A stretch of DNA of 56,404 bases, taken from positions 1 through 56,404 of IMG/VR virus record IMGVR_UViG_3300012359_000004, one strand, 5' to 3'. The translations under genes were made by a program, and so were the position numbers. Within the stretch, counting starts at the first letter, position 1. Every line of letters begins with the position of its first letter. Source of the DNA: a virus. The notes beneath the pieces are model-generated. The model was not told the origin of the DNA and did no database searches. It was given only the letters and a program-made list of their open reading frames with translations. Positions 36,553 to 46,184 of this stretch are shown here, one piece after another.

Positions 36553-38174
36553 TAGGGATTGGCCTCCTTCATGGGTAAATTGCCGTCGCTGGCCGTCATG
36601 GGTAAATTGCCGTCTGAAGCCGTAAGCGGCATCGTCTTGGGATAAATCGTCACATTGGCGGGCACAATGAAAAAGGTGGTGCGCGTGTTCGTGCGCGTCT
36701 GTGCGCGTATCTTGAATGCTGCACGAGCGTTGGTCTGTAGCGTGTTGAGTGGTGAGGAAAGCCACGACGGATGCGCCGTCATGTAATCGGTAATGGCTTT
36801 CCACGACGAGCCTGTTCCCGTTCCCAAGCTTGGACTGACCGACGCTGCTTGCAGTGGCTTCTGGTAATCAATCGTCCATATGCCGAGTTTCCCGACTGGA
36901 TTCGGATTTTGCGTGCGCAGCGCATCAAACATAGCCGTGAAGTAGGGTGCTCGTGATTGGTGCTTCGCGTCGGTGGTACCGTCGGTAATCATCACGGCCC
37001 ACTGCACGGTCTCCCCGTTGGCATGGGTCAAGTTTGATGAGGTTGAAACATCCTTCTCAATATTTCTCTGATCGATGGTGAACGCGGTGCCTGTTCGTGT
37101 ACTACAGTGCATCCATTCATTGGCAACGATCAGATAGAAGTCGTTGCCTGTCGTCGGAAAACCTGTACCAGCAGCCACATTGAGTGTGAATGGCGTGGCC
37201 TGCGTGGAACTAATCGTCCCTGAAAGCGTCGTCGTCACGAGCGAGGTAGGATTGCCCACAACATCCCCAACATTCCATCCGGTTTCCAGTGCATAAATCG
37301 GGGTTGTCTTCTGGCCTGTTGGCGCGTAGGATTGCAGTGCGTTCCCGATGAGCGTCAGTTCATTGGCAATACTCACCCCCGTCGTATCCACCGTTGAGGT
37401 TGGATCAGGCGACAATCTACCGGCATAATAGCAGTGCGCATCCACGAAATCAGGGAAGTTTGCCGCCGTAATGCCAGAAAAGACGTTCTGGCACCAGTTT
37501 GAGATATGCGTGCTGGAATTCGTAGGCGTCTTGCGCACCGCACAAATACCCATGAGTAGCGCGGGATTGATTGCGCGTACTGCTGGTATGGATGCATTGG
37601 CTACAGCCGGTAATGCCCGGCCTGTACGACCTGCCACCGTGTCAAATTCCTCATTGCCTATTTGGATGCTTTCCACGTGGCCATGGCCGTGATTGCCATC
37701 GTAGCGCTGCGCTAGGTGCTGTGCAAAGCGCGAGTAGGCTTGTGGACCTCCGAGCGTGCCCGTCGCCAGCCCGACGTTGGTTCCTGAATCATCAAAGATC
37801 AAATAGTTGTCCGGCGCATCCTGAATGGTCAGCATGACATTCAAGCCAGAGATGGCGTTGAAGGCCGCTATAGCATTATCCATCGTCTGAACGGCTGATT
37901 TGGTCGGATCAGTATTGCCTACCGGCCCATCCCAGTAGATCGGCGTATTGGTCGGCGGCTCACTTACCGCGCCGCCCGCGGGATTGGTCTCGTAGTTGCG
38001 CCAACGGAACTGATAGCGCACCCACAGCCCGCCGCCGATGATGTTATTGAGCGCTGTGAGGTCGGTAATCAGTGCAGCAGGTAGCGCTGGGTACGTAGGG
38101 TTGCTGACCGGTTTCGCACCATCCTGATAATAGGTGTAGACGTAGGGGCTATCTATCGTTGGGGTATATGGCAT
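36552..38174 (-). CDS. Tail-associated GH-A-like glycosidase
   Basis: The 540-aa protein resembles clan GH-A TIM-barrel hydrolases. SIQIGNEEF places an Asn-Glu pair at 174-175 (acid/base) and YALETGW places Glu297 as nucleophile, 122 residues apart. LWVRYQFRWRNYE and NYLIFDDSG also fit a barrel. The C-terminus has a beta part and a short tandem repeat TASDGNLPM (twice). Encoded between tail proteins, it likely degrades surface or capsule glycans at adsorption. Substrate unknown. Confidence 0.7.
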   Translation of the reverse strand: MPYTPTIDSPYVYTYYQDGAKPVSNPTYPALPAALITDLTALNNIIGGGLWVRYQFRWRNYETNPAGGAVSEPPTNTPIYWDGPVGNTDPTKSAVQTMDNAIAAFNAISGLNVMLTIQDAPDNYLIFDDSGTNVGLATGTLGGPQAYSRFAQHLAQRYDGNHGHGHVESIQIGNEEFDTVAGRTGRALPAVANASIPAVRAINPALLMGICAVRKTPTNSSTHISNWCQNVFSGITAANFPDFVDAHCYYAGRLSPDPTSTVDTTGVSIANELTLIGNALQSYAPTGQKTTPIYALETGWNVGDVVGNPTSLVTTTLSGTISSTQATPFTLNVAAGTGFPTTGNDFYLIVANEWMHCSTRTGTAFTIDQRNIEKDVSTSSNLTHANGETVQWAVMITDGTTDAKHQSRAPYFTAMFDALRTQNPNPVGKLGIWTIDYQKPLQAASVSPSLGTGTGSSWKAITDYMTAHPSWLSSPLNTLQTNARAAFKIRAQTRTNTRTTFFIVPANVTIYPKTMPLTASDGNLPMTASDGNLPMKEANP

Positions 38175-38189
38175 GTCTCCTCTTCCTCC

Positions 38190-38840
38190 CTACACCGATT
38201 GATAGGCGAGGTTGACTACGCACGCCTGTGGATTGTTCGTAAAACTCTGCCCCGATGTGACTTCGGCTACCGCCCAAAACTGCACTTGTGCCCCGGATGC
38301 AATATTGCCCATGGCAAGCGAAGCGGCAAACCCCGCCGTCGCACTCGTTTGCGAGAGCAATGTATCTGTGTAGCCCTGGCTGGTGCTGGGGGATACATTG
38401 GACGTGCTCATGGTCACTGTTTGCGCCTTCTGGTCGCCCGCATTGTAGAGGTAGAAGTTCTGAACATTGACGCCGATCCCGTTTGGCGTGGCATTGGTGC
38501 CATCGTTCAAAACACCGTTTACCTGATCGCCAACTGGAAGAGAATAATACCATTCGTTCACGACACAGTTATTCGGGTGAAGGTGAGCCAGGGGCGTCAG
38601 CAGATTGAGCGTTGTGCTCGCTACGCCAGGCGTAGGCGTAGCGTAGGCTATCGTCTCATTGCCATTGGTCGCATCGATAATGTCGATGGTGCCATAGCCC
38701 GGAAGCGCGTTTGCCACCACAATCGATGTCGCCCCAGCAGCGTAGCCGCCGGTGTGGTTGATCGTGGTGGCGATGTCGGTATTGTGCGCCAGCTCTACGG
38801 TATGCAAATTGTCTGAATAGATTTTCAGGAATGCACTCAT
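38190..38840 (-). CDS. Virion structural protein, 216 aa
   Basis: Starts MSAFLKIYSDNLHTVELAHN and is rich in Thr/Asn/Gly beta strands (GGYAAGATSIVVANALPGYG) with no catalytic motif. Composition and place between tail-fibre genes indicate a tail or fibre component. Confidence 0.65.
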   Translation of the reverse strand: MSAFLKIYSDNLHTVELAHNTDIATTINHTGGYAAGATSIVVANALPGYGTIDIIDATNGNETIAYATPTPGVASTTLNLLTPLAHLHPNNCVVNEWYYSLPVGDQVNGVLNDGTNATPNGIGVNVQNFYLYNAGDQKAQTVTMSTSNVSPSTSQGYTDTLLSQTSATAGFAASLAMGNIASGAQVQFWAVAEVTSGQSFTNNPQACVVNLAYQSV

Positions 38841-39353
38841 CTACAGTCCTCCCTGGATAATCGCGGAGAGCGACGGCATGAGATTGGAAGCCGCTGTCCC
38901 GCCTGTTGTCGAGGGGAGAACAGGTGTGGTTGTGCCGGTACTGTTGTTCGTGGCCGTCATTGCGCGGGTAATGGTGATTGTCCCTGCCACTAATCCGCCT
39001 GCCCGCCCGTAGAGGTCGGTGCTGTTTCCTGGTGTTAAGGCCATATAGTATTTGCCAGGCGATAGGTTGAGAGCCGTAGCAAAGTTGACGCTTTGGTCAA
39101 GGTTGGCCGTGTTGACCGTCGCGCCGATATTGGCCAGGAGATTGCCGCCGCTATCATAAATCCCTGCATCCGTCTTCCCTGTGGCCGTGGCCGCCATACG
39201 CCAGCGCATTCCTAGAATGGTTGTTGGGCTGTTTAACTCGAAGGCCCACAAGTAGACGGTGTTGGCCACAAGCACCGCGTTCCCGTTGCCCGCAATGGCC
39301 GAGATACCTTCAACAATCCAAGGCGTTGGCATGGGAGGTAGAAACAAAGGCAT
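38841..39353 (-). CDS. Virion structural protein, 170 aa
   Basis: Starts MPLFLPPMPTPWIVEGISAI; beta-rich with GMRWRMAATATGKTDAGIYDSG and GKYYMALTPGNSTDLYGRAG, a pattern seen in phage tail-fibre jelly-roll domains. Lies next to 38190-38840 in the same operon. Family not named. Confidence 0.6.
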   Translation of the reverse strand: MPLFLPPMPTPWIVEGISAIAGNGNAVLVANTVYLWAFELNSPTTILGMRWRMAATATGKTDAGIYDSGGNLLANIGATVNTANLDQSVNFATALNLSPGKYYMALTPGNSTDLYGRAGGLVAGTITITRAMTATNNSTGTTTPVLPSTTGGTAASNLMPSLSAIIQGGL

Positions 39354-39367
39354 GATTGGCTCCTCTC

Positions 39368-40087
39368 TTATGTAAGCTCTTCTAAGTAGGTGATAAGGGC
39401 TTTCAGGTGCTCAGTACTGTCCTGAACCATCCCCAAAGCCACATTACATTTATGGCAAAGCAGACCGCGAACCTTGCCCGTATCATGATCGTGGTCAACG
39501 TGGTAACGCTCTCTTCTCCCATGTGGAGGCCCTTTGCATACCTTGCACACTCCACCTTGTACCTCAAGCATAGCGTCATATTCTGCACTGGTTATCCCAT
39601 AGAGCCTTTGTAGGCTTTTATTTCGTTGGTGTGCAGGATTTGATGATGGGTACTTCGTCCCTTTTACATATGGGCGATATGGGCGTGTTTCACTAAGGCA
39701 TTGCTTACAACTGGAAGCCACACCTACACTTCTTCCCGACCTTTTTGTGAAATCTGAAAGAGGCTTCGGTTGATGGCATCTTGAGCATTCTTTCTTTATA
39801 TCAAGAGTTACAAGACACTGTATGCATGTATTTCTGTCGAGTTTAGTCCTTGTCCTGGGAAATTCTGAGAGAGGCTTCATTTCATGACAGTATAAACAGC
39901 ATTTTTCCTTTGGAGCGGCAACGCACTGCTTACACTGGGAAGCAACGCCTATCTTGCGGCCCTTTCTCTTATGGAAATCTGAGAAGGGCTTCACCTTACC
40001 ACATTTTGAACAAGGTTTTACCTTCTGAGGGGAATCAATGAAAGAGAGTTCTTGCTGAAAAAGGCCATGAGGTGATATGGTATTCAC
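39368..40087 (-). CDS. Endonuclease VII-like HNH nuclease 2 with zinc ribbons
   Basis: The 239-aa protein starts at GTG 40087 after TAGGAGG. Three zinc ribbons (PCSKCGKVKPFSDF..CKQC, CCLYCHEMKPLSEF..CIQC, ECSRCHQPKPLSDF..CKQC) lead to an endonuclease VII domain: LYGITSAEYDAMLEVQGGVC, KVCKGPP, YHVDHDHDTGKVRGLLCHKC. The ribbons resemble those of the HNH gene at 35223. It interrupts the row of tail genes and carries leader cassette 4. Upstream reading to 40204 crosses the leader and is rejected. Confidence 0.88.
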   Translation of the reverse strand: MNTISPHGLFQQELSFIDSPQKVKPCSKCGKVKPFSDFHKRKGRKIGVASQCKQCVAAPKEKCCLYCHEMKPLSEFPRTRTKLDRNTCIQCLVTLDIKKECSRCHQPKPLSDFTKRSGRSVGVASSCKQCLSETRPYRPYVKGTKYPSSNPAHQRNKSLQRLYGITSAEYDAMLEVQGGVCKVCKGPPHGRRERYHVDHDHDTGKVRGLLCHKCNVALGMVQDSTEHLKALITYLEELT

Positions 40088-40176
40088 GATGAACCTCCTA
40101 CAAAGGTTTATCCGGCCTGGGGGTGTTAGCGCACCCGCCAGGTACACAATATTTCTAATGTGCTTATCATACCATA
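40088..40176 (-). promoter_or_regulatory. Endonuclease leader cassette 4
   Basis: TATGGTATGAT (40176-40166, minus strand), CACA/TGTG weak stem, hairpin at 40143-40115 (outer CCTGG/CCAGG, inner GGGTG/CACCC), then TGTAGGAGG and GTG 40087. Compare 11077, 29204 and 35135. Confidence 0.75.
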
Positions 40177-40219
40177 CATCGGCTTTAGAAGCAAGTTTAT
40201 CCACTATTTGCTACTCTCC

Positions 40220-40825
40220 TTAAGTCAATTCTGTTATTCTAACTGAACCTGCCGCGGCCGACCATATTCCCCGGATTGCGCCTGTAAACATTGGCGACGT
40301 TGGCAATTCAAAGAAGCCTTGGGATGGGACTTGCACGGTATATGCGGTGGTCGAGGCCGCTCCTGCCCCAAAGCTCAGGTAGAGAATGGCCGTTGAGTCA
40401 TTGTAGAAGAATGCTCCCTTACGTCCAGTGTTCGAGGCGAGTAGCGACGTGTCAGACACGGCTGCCGCAACGCTCGTACGTGCTACTGTTGAGCAGGTGA
40501 GCGGCCCCTGATCGCTTGCAAGGGTCACCGCCAGACTTGCGGCCATCGTCTGCTGGCCCACGAGCAACTTTCCCAGGAGCCGTTTCACAAAGGCCATAAA
40601 GGTGAAAGTGCCACTATCAGACGTGGCCGATGCATCGGCCTTCGCGCCAAAGGTGACGCCATCCCCGTCGTACTGATACAGCGCAACGGCTGTATTGCTA
40701 TTTCCTCCTGTCGAGACCGCAGGCCCTCCCCGGATTGCTAGCGGCGTATTTGTCCCATCGGGAACGGCGCTGGACATAGGCAGGGGTGTGCCGGACCCGT
40801 CAAGCGGGGTGCTTGTGTAAGCCAT
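40220..40825 (-). CDS. Virion structural protein, 201 aa
   Basis: Starts MAYTSTPLDGSGTPLPMSSA; Ser/Thr/Gly-rich with beta strands, FMAFVKRLLGKLLVG helix in the middle, and VQVPSQGFFELPTSPMFTGA near the end. Typical of minor tail or fibre proteins; no enzyme motif. Confidence 0.65.
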   Translation of the reverse strand: MAYTSTPLDGSGTPLPMSSAVPDGTNTPLAIRGGPAVSTGGNSNTAVALYQYDGDGVTFGAKADASATSDSGTFTFMAFVKRLLGKLLVGQQTMAASLAVTLASDQGPLTCSTVARTSVAAAVSDTSLLASNTGRKGAFFYNDSTAILYLSFGAGAASTTAYTVQVPSQGFFELPTSPMFTGAIRGIWSAAAGSVRITELT

Positions 40826-40845
40826 AGCTTATCCTCCCTTCTCGA

Positions 40846-41310
40846 TCACAGATATTCAATGTCAATCGAGAGGTCACTGGCCGCCACACTCGTATTGTCT
40901 GTATCACTGATGCCAGTCACGGCAGCAATCCCGATACCAGCGCTAAAGGCTAGCCCGGACAGCGTGGCATTGACGCGCCCACCCGCAGGGATGCCAATGA
41001 CGCGGCGTAATAGCGCATTATCTGTTGCTGGCGCGGGTGCGGTCGCTTTGTTGTACAGCTTCACGTAGCGTATGGCTGCCGACGCATTAAAGATTTCGTA
41101 GCCATAGACCGTCCCAGGCGTTCCTTTGATGCTGGTCGCATTGTTGGAGGCCGCTGTTATCAGATGGAAGCCGATGTTGCCCCCAGTGCTTATCGCGGGC
41201 TCTATGATTTTGCCCGTTGACGGACTCAGCAGGTACACGACGCGCATATCATTGCGTCCCTGCCCATTAAAATGGGTGTCCGGATCGGCCCAAATCTTTG
41301 AATTGGCCAT
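40846..41310 (-). CDS. Virion structural protein, 154 aa
   Basis: Starts MANSKIWADPDTHFNGQGRN and contains GYEIFNASAAIRYVKLYNKA and PAGGRVNATLSGLAFSAGIG, a beta-sandwich-like structural sequence also found in tail-region proteins of other phages. Function unknown. Confidence 0.65.
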   Translation of the reverse strand: MANSKIWADPDTHFNGQGRNDMRVVYLLSPSTGKIIEPAISTGGNIGFHLITAASNNATSIKGTPGTVYGYEIFNASAAIRYVKLYNKATAPAPATDNALLRRVIGIPAGGRVNATLSGLAFSAGIGIAAVTGISDTDNTSVAASDLSIDIEYL

Positions 41311-41313
41311 AGG

Positions 41314-41682
41314 TTATTTCCCTTCCTCTACAATTTTTTCAAGTTGTCCTGTCGTATGAATTTGCACGATATGTTCTACCCCCGTACGTTGATCGGTGAG
41401 CGTAATCACATCGTCGTTGACTTCGATCAAAAGCCCCCGCCGCTTCTTCAAGGTCACTTGCAGCGTGAAGAACACGCCTTCTAAGCGCGTGATCTTCTTC
41501 TCAAGCACCTGTATTTGCTTCTCCTGCGCAGCATTTTGTGCTTGAAGCGCCGTGATCGTGCTACTCTGCACTTCCGACAGTCCCCTATTTTTATTGCCAA
41601 CAAAGGCATAGATCACGCCAATGGCCGCCGAGAGCGCAATAGCAATACTCAAGAGTGGTAGGAATACTCCGAAATCAGGCAT
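41314..41682 (-). CDS. Membrane-anchored coiled-coil protein, 122 aa
   Basis: Starts MPDFGVFLPLLSIAIALSAA with an N-terminal transmembrane helix, then a coiled coil (LQAQNAAQEKQIQVLEKKIT) and a beta-rich end. GGAGC lies before the ATG. With the next gene it forms a pair of membrane proteins inside the tail module, possibly for lysis or anchoring. Unknown family. Confidence 0.6.
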   Translation of the reverse strand: MPDFGVFLPLLSIAIALSAAIGVIYAFVGNKNRGLSEVQSSTITALQAQNAAQEKQIQVLEKKITRLEGVFFTLQVTLKKRRGLLIEVNDDVITLTDQRTGVEHIVQIHTTGQLEKIVEEGK

Positions 41683-41887
41683 GGTGCTCCTTTTCAAGCA
41701 TTTCTGCCAATCGATTTGCCACCTCCGCCGATTTGAGCGCCGCCGAGGCCTCGATGGCGCGACTGGTGAGCATCGTCTCTTCCATGCGATGGATATAGCG
41801 TGTCGTCGTCCACCAGATGAGCCATAAAAAGGCCAGCACGGCACACAGCCACACAAGATAAAAAATGGTTAAGATCGTTTGCCACAT
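41675..41887 (-). CDS. Membrane protein with helical tail, 70 aa
   Basis: Starts MWQTILTIFYLVWLCAVLAF, one long hydrophobic segment, then an Ala/Glu-rich helix (SAALKSAEVANRLAEMLEKE). The end overlaps the next start. Function unknown. Confidence 0.6.
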   Translation of the reverse strand: MWQTILTIFYLVWLCAVLAFLWLIWWTTTRYIHRMEETMLTSRAIEASAALKSAEVANRLAEMLEKEHHA

Positions 41888-41897
41888 ATTCCCTCCT

Positions 41898-44800
41898 CTA
41901 CGCTGCTTTTTTCTGTATCATTGTTGCGAGCGACTTCCACGCGGAGCCCAAGTTCGGCCCCTCGGTCGCAGTCACGTTGTACCAATACAAGAGTGTCCCA
42001 CCGGCCACGATAGACGCCGTGGTATCAATGCCAATAATCAGGAATTGCCCGGCTATGACGTTTTGCTCAGGCACGAATACTTCAAGCAGTTGCCCGGGCG
42101 CTAAGCCCTGACGCACGGTCTTGAAGGTGAGTGTCCTGCCAATCTTGCCGTACCGAACGAGAAGCTGATTGGCCAGCGTCGTTGCTGCCGCCTTGCTCAT
42201 TCCCTGCCCGCTCACATCCTCCACGGCTTCATAAATGCCACTTGAATTATCGATAGCGGCCATTTGGGCGATAGACGTGGTACCTGGAAACTGGCCCGTA
42301 TTGCTGATGGTGACATTCACCTCGAAATCGCCCGTATAGGTGATCTTGAGTGTGTCTGTTTCCACGAGCACCGTTCCGCCGCTGTCCTGCGTGATAGCGG
42401 TACTTCCCGCCTGGTAGTAGAAGTCTTTCCCAGTATCGACACCTTGCACGCCGACGGTCTTCAATTGCCCGTTGAGGCGAATGGTCGGAGCCTTTGTGAG
42501 CGGATTAGCGACATTCCATGTGGTAGCCTGCTCGTCCCCGATGAACTTCTGTGTGAACGTCGCGGTATCGATTGCGCCCTTCACCGTTTGCCGATTGCGA
42601 TAGAGGTCAGCGCTATTCTCCAGCGTGAGATTTTCCACGAACACATCCCCGATGGATTGGCCTGCCACGACGGTACCCGCATTGGAGCTATCCAGTATCC
42701 ACGGTGCATTGGTCGCAGCGTTGGCCTGAAACCAGACCTTGAGATTTTGGTCAATCGTCCACCAATAATTCGATTGGCGCGCAAGGTCGGATAGGTTGGC
42801 ATCGACAAAGGTGAGCAGATAACTGGGAGTTGGCATGAGCACGCCTGGCCCGATAGATGGTCCGTACACGGCCATGGTCACGTCCTGGACCTGTGGGGTA
42901 GCGGTGGGGTCGGTGCTGGTCAGGGTAAGCCTGTTGTAGACATTTGCCCCAGTCGCATCGTTGCCCAAGGGCTGCACATTGAATTGATAGAACTGTGAAG
43001 TATTGCCCACATTGCGAAGCCCGATACTACCCGCTCCAAAGGGGCTGGTAGAGTCGGTGTAGGTGATGATCGAAAGACCATCCATGTAGACCGTGATGAC
43101 CGGATTGGTTGTCCCTCCGAGCATCGTCACTCTAAATCGGTGATACGTGTTGCGGGGGAAGCTGATGTTGGCTGTGCCGATCTGCGTAGGTGTGCCGCCA
43201 GATACCTTATTGATCTTCACCGTGTTGGGGACGGACGAAGCGGAGGCATCGCTGACCACGATTGTGTAGTAATTGCTCGTGCCTTGCCACCTCCACGTGG
43301 CCCCGCCCTGGTCGGAATAGTTCATGTCAAAGAAGAAATCGACATCCAGCGCCGTAAAGCCATTGTACAAGAGCACGGCTTTGTTGCCGCCCACTGCAAT
43401 CAACCGTTTATTGGCCGTATCCCACGTCCAGGTGGCAGCGGATCCGCTACTGCCAAAGGTGCTGGTATATTGTGATGCTGATGTACTGGGGATCGTAAGC
43501 GTCCCGCCGAAGACGCGAGGCACGTACGTTGTCCCTACCAGGCCAAATGTATCAATCCACGGCGCTACCTGCGAGGGATAGCCAGGAATAGCGCCACCAT
43601 TGGAGCCGGTCACATCCGTCCAGGTGACTTGATTATCAGCAGTCGTCTCGACCTTGAGCGTCGTGCCTGAAGCTAAAATGGCATTCCAGTTGATTAAGCT
43701 GGAGCCAATCCTGCCCACAGGTGTGAGCGAGAGGACAGGCGTTACCCGCGTGCCGGTGGAGGTGTAGGCAGATGATACCCAGGCAGTCAGGCCGTGCAAA
43801 TTGATCTGCTGCGAGGCCACAGGGGATTGCATCTGTACTTTCAGTTGCAGCGTCCCGCTGGACAGAACTGTACCAGCAGTGAGTCCTGGGATGACTGCCC
43901 CATTGGTGCAAGCCGTGTAAGCGCCCCCATTGACGCTAGCCAACACGTTGAGAATGCCCCCGCTGGGCACATCAGCATCCCAAAAGATGACGCTGTTCCC
44001 CACGGTGATAGAGCCCAGGCTCACGGATTGTGATATCCAGTTGGGGAGCGTGTAGCTTGTGGGCGGGATAGGAATGACGCCCTGGTAGGGCATGACGCCG
44101 AAGTTATCGAAGTACCCGGAGTAGGTCGCGCCCGAGTCGTTGTACATCACCGGCGCGAAGTAGCCCGCCGCCGTCCAGGTATTATCCACGACCGAAATAT
44201 ATTGCACGCCATCCAGGAAGATCGTGTGCGTCGTGTTGCCGCCGGAGGTTGAGACCAGCACGGTAAGCGTGTGCCAGTCGCCTGAGGTAAGCGTGAGTGT
44301 GACCGGACTTGGCCCAAGTGCTGTACGCGAACCGGTGCCAGTGCTGCTATTGGTGCCACGCGAGAGGGAAATCTGATACGGGCGCACATCCACCTTGTAG
44401 GCGTAGGTATCGTTATTGTCCTGCCACCCGGTCGTGAGATAGCTCAGCCCGATAGCATCGCTGGTGGTGACCTGGAAATCAATGGAAGCAATGAAGTTTG
44501 GCCCCCAGGTCCCGACATCATCAAGCCTGGCACGCACATCGGCAATATTGCTCACGGTAAGCTGCAACTGGCCTTTGTAAATGGCCATGGCCTTGCCAGC
44601 GCCACCGTAGAGCGTCTGATTGGCCAGACTCGCATTATTCCAATTGCGCAAGTTGGCCGTGATCTGCACATCTCCCCCGGATGTTGCCGTAATGTTCGTC
44701 TTCGTGCCTGCATTCCAGTCAGATTGGCTATCCCAGGTCTGTTTTGTATCCGATTTGGTCGCCACGTACGAGGGGTAGACGGCCCAGGTGTAGCTTGTCA

Positions 44801-46184
44801 TCACGGGTGTCACCGTCGGGTTTTTACCGGTGATACTCAGGACTTGCCGGGCCTGCATTGTGCGGCTCGTCAGGTTTACCCCAGGCATCAGATTAGCAAT
44901 GGCTCCATAGAGGGTGGCAGGTTGGAAGGTGGCTGCACCATCAATGGACGTGCTCATAGCGATAGCGGTATCAGTCGGCTGTGTCTGTACCCAACTGATA
45001 AAGCTGGATTTGACGATAGCAGCAGCATCCAGCGCCGTGGTGTTCGCTACCCTGGTACCTGATTGCTCATAGGCGATAACCGGTGTGAGTACGATGTTGC
45101 TGTAGCCATTTGACTTGACGGTGCTATTTTGCGCCGGTTGCACGATGGACGCATGTGGCCCTGTGCCTTGATAGATCGTGAGCGAGGTTGATCCCCCATT
45201 GGTGATGAGAATGTCCCTGAAATAGGAGGTATATGCCCCTCCATTGTCCCCTTCAAACTCGGCATTCACGAAGGATAAAGTTTTCCCTGCTAAGGTGGAA
45301 ATATCAATCGTACGCAAATACCATTGGTCGTTGGCAAATGAGGATAAATCCGTATTTGGATGGGCTCGCAGGCCGTTCTGATCGACAATCGAGGTCGTAT
45401 CTCTGATGGTTGTACCGTCGCTGCATGTACCATCAATGCCGCTCATAATCTGCGGGCTATCTGAACTGATCCATACGCCGTAGGTCAGTTTATCTCCACT
45501 GACAATCGTGTAGGAGCCGCTCCATATCTTCTGATGCACAACGGCATTGCCAAAGTTATTGCCGCAATTGCCAGTCATTCGCAAAGCAGAGACCGATGCA
45601 AGCTGCAACTGATTGCCGGTCGTATCCAGATTGGAGAGCGAGAGGTAGTTCGCCCAGTTGGCCGTAGTTGAGACAATCTTCGTTACCGGTGTCCCCGCGA
45701 GCGCAAGCTCTAAATCTCCGTCGTCCACATTCGAGGTGGGCACGACATTGGTGAGCGTGCCGTCTCCCCATTCGCTTGTAGTGCTATCAAAGTCAATGGC
45801 ATAGGCCCCGGTGACACCTTCTTGGGAGAGAATGCTGTTGATCTGGTCGGCCACAATCGTACCCGCATACTGATTGATGTACGCCTTATTGGAGGTACGT
45901 TTCATCGCCAAATCGGTCATATCGTTACAGTCGATGCTCCACATTCTGTGTGCATTGGGAGGCATCTTGACAGCTTTGGCCTTATTCACAAAGCCACGAA
46001 AGAGCGTTCCCTGTACGCTATCGGTGAGAAGAACCGGTTGTCGCTTGGAAAAGGACGCATTCCCTGTTGGGTCAAGCACCGTGAAGCTACAGCGCGACTG
46101 TTCATCTACTTTGTCGGAAATCTGCCAGGTCTGTTCTAAGATGTCCACGGAAGCGCCGCCGATGGTAGCTGACATCGTGCTCAT
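41898..46184 (-). CDS. Large tail hub/fibre protein, 1428 aa
   Basis: The N-terminus (ISDKVDEQSRCSFTVLDPTG, GTLFRGFVNKAKAV) and C-terminus (GKIGRTLTFKTVRQGLAPGQ LLEVFVPEQ) resemble distal tail hub proteins. Between them are LamG/concanavalin-like domains (about residues 520-680 and 880-1050, for example FFFDMNYSDQGGATWRWQGT and YMDGLSIITYTD) that may bind glycans. The start overlaps the tape-measure stop. Likely contacts the host surface. Boundaries by eye. Confidence 0.8.
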   Translation of the reverse strand: MSTMSATIGGASVDILEQTWQISDKVDEQSRCSFTVLDPTGNASFSKRQPVLLTDSVQGTLFRGFVNKAKAVKMPPNAHRMWSIDCNDMTDLAMKRTSNKAYINQYAGTIVADQINSILSQEGVTGAYAIDFDSTTSEWGDGTLTNVVPTSNVDDGDLELALAGTPVTKIVSTTANWANYLSLSNLDTTGNQLQLASVSALRMTGNCGNNFGNAVVHQKIWSGSYTIVSGDKLTYGVWISSDSPQIMSGIDGTCSDGTTIRDTTSIVDQNGLRAHPNTDLSSFANDQWYLRTIDISTLAGKTLSFVNAEFEGDNGGAYTSYFRDILITNGGSTSLTIYQGTGPHASIVQPAQNSTVKSNGYSNIVLTPVIAYEQSGTRVANTTALDAAAIVKSSFISWVQTQPTDTAIAMSTSIDGAATFQPATLYGAIANLMPGVNLTSRTMQARQVLSITGKNPTVTPVMTSYTWAVYPSYVATKSDTKQTWDSQSDWNAGTKTNITATSGGDVQITANLRNWNNASLANQTLYGGAGKAMAIYKGQLQLTVSNIADVRARLDDVGTWGPNFIASIDFQVTTSDAIGLSYLTTGWQDNNDTYAYKVDVRPYQISLSRGTNSSTGTGSRTALGPSPVTLTLTSGDWHTLTVLVSTSGGNTTHTIFLDGVQYISVVDNTWTAAGYFAPVMYNDSGATYSGYFDNFGVMPYQGVIPIPPTSYTLPNWISQSVSLGSITVGNSVIFWDADVPSGGILNVLASVNGGAYTACTNGAVIPGLTAGTVLSSGTLQLKVQMQSPVASQQINLHGLTAWVSSAYTSTGTRVTPVLSLTPVGRIGSSLINWNAILASGTTLKVETTADNQVTWTDVTGSNGGAIPGYPSQVAPWIDTFGLVGTTYVPRVFGGTLTIPSTSASQYTSTFGSSGSAATWTWDTANKRLIAVGGNKAVLLYNGFTALDVDFFFDMNYSDQGGATWRWQGTSNYYTIVVSDASASSVPNTVKINKVSGGTPTQIGTANISFPRNTYHRFRVTMLGGTTNPVITVYMDGLSIITYTDSTSPFGAGSIGLRNVGNTSQFYQFNVQPLGNDATGANVYNRLTLTSTDPTATPQVQDVTMAVYGPSIGPGVLMPTPSYLLTFVDANLSDLARQSNYWWTIDQNLKVWFQANAATNAPWILDSSNAGTVVAGQSIGDVFVENLTLENSADLYRNRQTVKGAIDTATFTQKFIGDEQATTWNVANPLTKAPTIRLNGQLKTVGVQGVDTGKDFYYQAGSTAITQDSGGTVLVETDTLKITYTGDFEVNVTISNTGQFPGTTSIAQMAAIDNSSGIYEAVEDVSGQGMSKAAATTLANQLLVRYGKIGRTLTFKTVRQGLAPGQLLEVFVPEQNVIAGQFLIIGIDTTASIVAGGTLLYWYNVTATEGPNLGSAWKSLATMIQKKAA

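Noticed and set aside
36214-36804. 196-aa reading of the BppU-like gene
   Set aside because: The extra N-terminus overlaps the glycosidase gene in another frame; ATG 36552 is coupled to its stop.
39368-40204. Start at 40204 for endonuclease VII-2
   Set aside because: It would translate promoter and leader; GTG 40087 follows TAGGAGG as in the other cassettes.
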